From Deltaproteobacteria bacterium (lineage in GTDB: Bacteria; UBA10199; SPLOWO2-01-44-7), in assembly GCA_016203765.1 (NCBI GenBank), contig JACQMB010000075.1:1-7625 (forward strand): a stretch of DNA of 7,625 bases, given 5' to 3'. Each line of letters opens with the position of its first letter. Within the stretch, counting starts at the first letter, position 1. Positions 5,812 through 7,625 of the stretch are shown here, one piece after another. The notes under the pieces were generated by a model. That model did no database searches. It was given only the letters and a program-made list of their open reading frames with translations, and was not told the origin of the DNA. Position numbers and translations under genes: made by a program.

Positions 5812-7071
5812 ATGAGCGGCGGTCCCCTCATTATTGTTGGTCCGTCTTTTTTTGTCCCTACCGACGCATCTCTTGGCGCAGTGCCCGACACGACTTCGGA
5901 TCCATCGCCTCTTCCCGATGACGCGTTCTTGGCGGCGCAGGCCGAAAAACTCGCTGTACTACAGGGGGCTTTAAATGTGGGGGGCATGAATACCTACCGT
6001 CTGGCCGAACAAGCATCCCCGGACCAATTGGCCGTTTTAAGGGGGGCGTTGGCCAAAAAAGCGGGGCAAGGAAACGAGAGTGCTTCGGCCGCCTGGACCT
6101 GGATTCGGGGGGACTGGCCGCAAGAAGTCTTCTTTAAGGAAGTTTTGGAGGATCTCCTGGACCGAAGGCACAGCTTTTATCCGTCCCTCGATCTGGCCTG
6201 GGAGGCGCTGGAATCGCAGAAAAACAAATCGCCCGCCGCCCGCATCGTCGCCCTCATGGTGCTAGGCGATGCCATTCCCGATTTGATTGGAACGAAAAGC
6301 CTTCGCCGGGCGGCAAACATCCTTCAGCCTATTTTGGACGATCCCAAAGCCCATCCCCGATTGAGGGAGCTGGCCTTGGCCGTGATGGAGGCGCAACACT
6401 TCCACCTTTCGGGTGCCAATCCGACGATTTTGGACAAACTCCCACGCTGGCAGGCTGAAATAAGGATGGGAACCAATCTCCTCCCTTTTTGGTGGAATGT
6501 TTTCCCTGAAATTTTGGAACTTCGGCAGCACGGATTGGAGCTATTGAAGCAAGTCCGGACCGTTTTTGCGCAGAGTGACGGCGGATATCCGGAATGGAGG
6601 AAGGTGCTGGCTATGAAATGTTATTGCAGATTTATCTTTTTTCCCGACGGGATTGTTTTAAGCGGGGAAGAGGCCGATCTCGCCGCCGCTCCTCTCCTGC
6701 GAATCCTACATTACCAAGGGAAGGAGGGCCGGCTCGGCAGGGTAGCCGCTCTGCTTTTTGCATATGTTGTCAACAATCAGATTCGGAGAATTGGATTGGA
6801 GCACTCCGATCCAGACACCATTCCTGCCGAAGACAAAAAATGGGTCCGGGGAAGGGTGAGACAACTGCGAATATATTTGGGAGAGCAAGACCCGCTGGTC
6901 GTGTGGCTCGAGCCCCGAATGTTTGGGATATTGGGCCCCGACGAGGGGAACGGCTCGGAGACACCCCCTGTTTTGGCAATCCCGTCTCCTGCTGTGGCGC
7001 CGGGTCCCTCCCCATCTTGGTGGCGCCGCTTCCGAACCGGAAGGCTCGGCCTACGCCGACGTTTGAAATAA
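5812..7071 (+). CDS. Uncharacterised 419-residue protein, mostly helical
   Basis: No family recognised. The N-terminus (MSGGPLIIVGPSFFVPTD) is short and hydrophobic but lacks the basic residues of a signal peptide; residues 20-38 are rich in Pro, Ser, Thr and Asp and are probably unstructured. The motif LAVLQGAL at 47-54 returns as LAVLRGAL at 73-80. From about 88 to 365 the sequence is a run of amphipathic helices, with pairs such as ARIVALMVLGDAI and LRELALAVMEAQ that look like a HEAT/TPR-like solenoid, so a binding scaffold is a fair guess. Residues 385-400 are Pro/Ala/Ser-rich, and the tail from 403 is strongly basic (WWRRFRTGRLGLRRRLK). ATG 5812 is the first usual start after the upstream stop TAG 5761-5763, which is in the same frame. 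No enzyme motif or cysteine pair was seen. The coding nature is supported by its length and by codon use like that of its neighbours. Its last 21 bases overlap the glycosylase gene. Confidence 0.8.
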   Translation: MSGGPLIIVGPSFFVPTDASLGAVPDTTSDPSPLPDDAFLAAQAEKLAVLQGALNVGGMNTYRLAEQASPDQLAVLRGALAKKAGQGNESASAAWTWIRGDWPQEVFFKEVLEDLLDRRHSFYPSLDLAWEALESQKNKSPAARIVALMVLGDAIPDLIGTKSLRRAANILQPILDDPKAHPRLRELALAVMEAQHFHLSGANPTILDKLPRWQAEIRMGTNLLPFWWNVFPEILELRQHGLELLKQVRTVFAQSDGGYPEWRKVLAMKCYCRFIFFPDGIVLSGEEADLAAAPLLRILHYQGKEGRLGRVAALLFAYVVNNQIRRIGLEHSDPDTIPAEDKKWVRGRVRQLRIYLGEQDPLVVWLEPRMFGILGPDEGNGSETPPVLAIPSPAVAPGPSPSWWRRFRTGRLGLRRRLK

Positions 7072-7625
7072 ATCCCTCACCTTCTTCATATCCTCCCAGA
7101 CCGATTTTTTGGCTTCAGGATTTCTCAAAAGATAGGCTGGGTGATAAGTGGGCATGATTTTAATGCCTTTGTATTCCTGCCACTGGCCGCGCATGCGGCT
7201 GATCGATTGTTCGGTTTTCAAGAGGGCCTGGTAGGCCACCGCTCCCAGGCAGACAATCACTTTGGGTTTGATCGAATCGATCTGCTGGTGGAGAAAAGGG
7301 ATACACGTTTCAATTTCATCGGGGAGCGGCGCGCGGTTTTCGGGAGGACGGCATTTCACTATATTTCCAATGTAAACATCCGACCGCTTCATCCCCATCG
7401 CCTCAATGATTTTGGTTAGAAGCTGCCCGGCCCGGCCGACAAACGGCTCGCCCTGAATATCTTCGTCGCGGCCCGGCCCTTCGCCGATGAACATCAATTC
7501 GGCCTTCGGGTTTCCAACCCCAAAGACGATTGTTTTGCGCCCCTCGCAGAGCCGGCAACGCTTGCAGTCGCCGAGTTCTTCACGGATTGCATCCAGCGTT
7601 TTGCCGGTTTGTGGTTTTGGGGGCG
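7051..7625 (-). CDS. Type 4 (Fe-S) uracil-DNA glycosylase, N-terminus beyond the window
   Basis: Removes uracil from DNA, starting base-excision repair of deaminated cytosine. The frame stays open to the right edge, so the real start lies outside; TTG 7497 and ATG 7494 are internal. Reading inward, an N-terminal linker (KTLDAIREELG) precedes DCKRCRLC, which supplies the first two iron-sulphur cysteines (CxxC); the other two are in VKCRPP and IETC, 15 residues apart. Motif 1 is GEGPGRDEDIQGEPFVGRAGQLL, all within the conserved uracil pocket, and motif 2 is HPAYLLRNP near the C-terminus. These define family 4 rather than Ung (family 1). About 191 codons are present, enough for the whole catalytic domain; some relatives carry a longer, DNA-polymerase-like N-terminal extension. 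It converges on the 419-residue protein gene with a 21-base overlap. Confidence 0.96.
   Translation of the reverse strand, partial: PPKPQTGKTLDAIREELGDCKRCRLCEGRKTIVFGVGNPKAELMFIGEGPGRDEDIQGEPFVGRAGQLLTKIIEAMGMKRSDVYIGNIVKCRPPENRAPLPDEIETCIPFLHQQIDSIKPKVIVCLGAVAYQALLKTEQSISRMRGQWQEYKGIKIMPTYHPAYLLRNPEAKKSVWEDMKKVRDLFQTSA

Noticed and set aside
6594..7157. 187-codon plus-strand frame extending beyond the unknown gene
   Set aside because: Overlaps the unknown gene in another frame and the glycosylase on the other strand; composition is Arg/Pro/Ser-rich as expected for a shadow frame.

Overview
This window comes from a bacterial chromosome, moderately GC-rich and gene-dense, that carries mostly housekeeping genes plus one small accessory island. 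Nothing fixes the taxon. A SpoIID/LytB hydrolase next to QueA, a HAMP-GAF-GGDEF signalling protein and a type 4 uracil-DNA glycosylase would suit a Deltaproteobacteria-like or candidate-phylum lineage, but that is a guess.

Layout. Bases 2-1285 (+) are the 3' part of a two-domain metallophosphatase/5'-nucleotidase whose start lies outside the window. It converges on and overlaps queA (1250-2221, -), which makes the queuosine tRNA-modification enzyme. A short divergent intergenic region leads to a plus-strand island: an MNT-type nucleotidyltransferase resembling MntA antitoxins (2284-2739), overlapping by ATGA a 69-codon chimeric reading frame (2736-2945). The chimera begins like a HepT (DUF86/HEPN) toxin and ends as the C-terminal tail of an IS630-type transposase. 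Next come a SpoIID/LytB peptidoglycan hydrolase (2975-4114, -), a membrane diguanylate cyclase (4237-5763, +), an unrecognised 419-residue protein (5812-7071, +), and a type 4 Fe-S uracil-DNA glycosylase (7051-7625, -) whose start is beyond the right edge.

How they relate. The genes do not form one pathway. queA and the spoIID-like gene share a strand and, from memory, are neighbours in some other bacteria, so the opposite-strand island between them looks inserted. The most interesting part of the window is this island: a toxin-antitoxin pair whose toxin has been cut off after about 14-17 codons and joined in frame to a transposase tail, leaving the antitoxin-like gene intact but with an unusual GA in place of the catalytic GS motif. 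Second is a 14-bp tandem repeat inside the signal-peptide coding region of the SpoIID protein, where gain or loss of a unit would shift the frame. Third is the 419-residue unknown protein. Several genes lack a clear Shine-Dalgarno and have -10-like hexamers only 9-11 nt before the start codon, which hints at leaderless messages.

No tRNA, rRNA, CRISPR array, riboswitch or convincing terminator was seen. No gene-free stretch exceeds about 125 bases.
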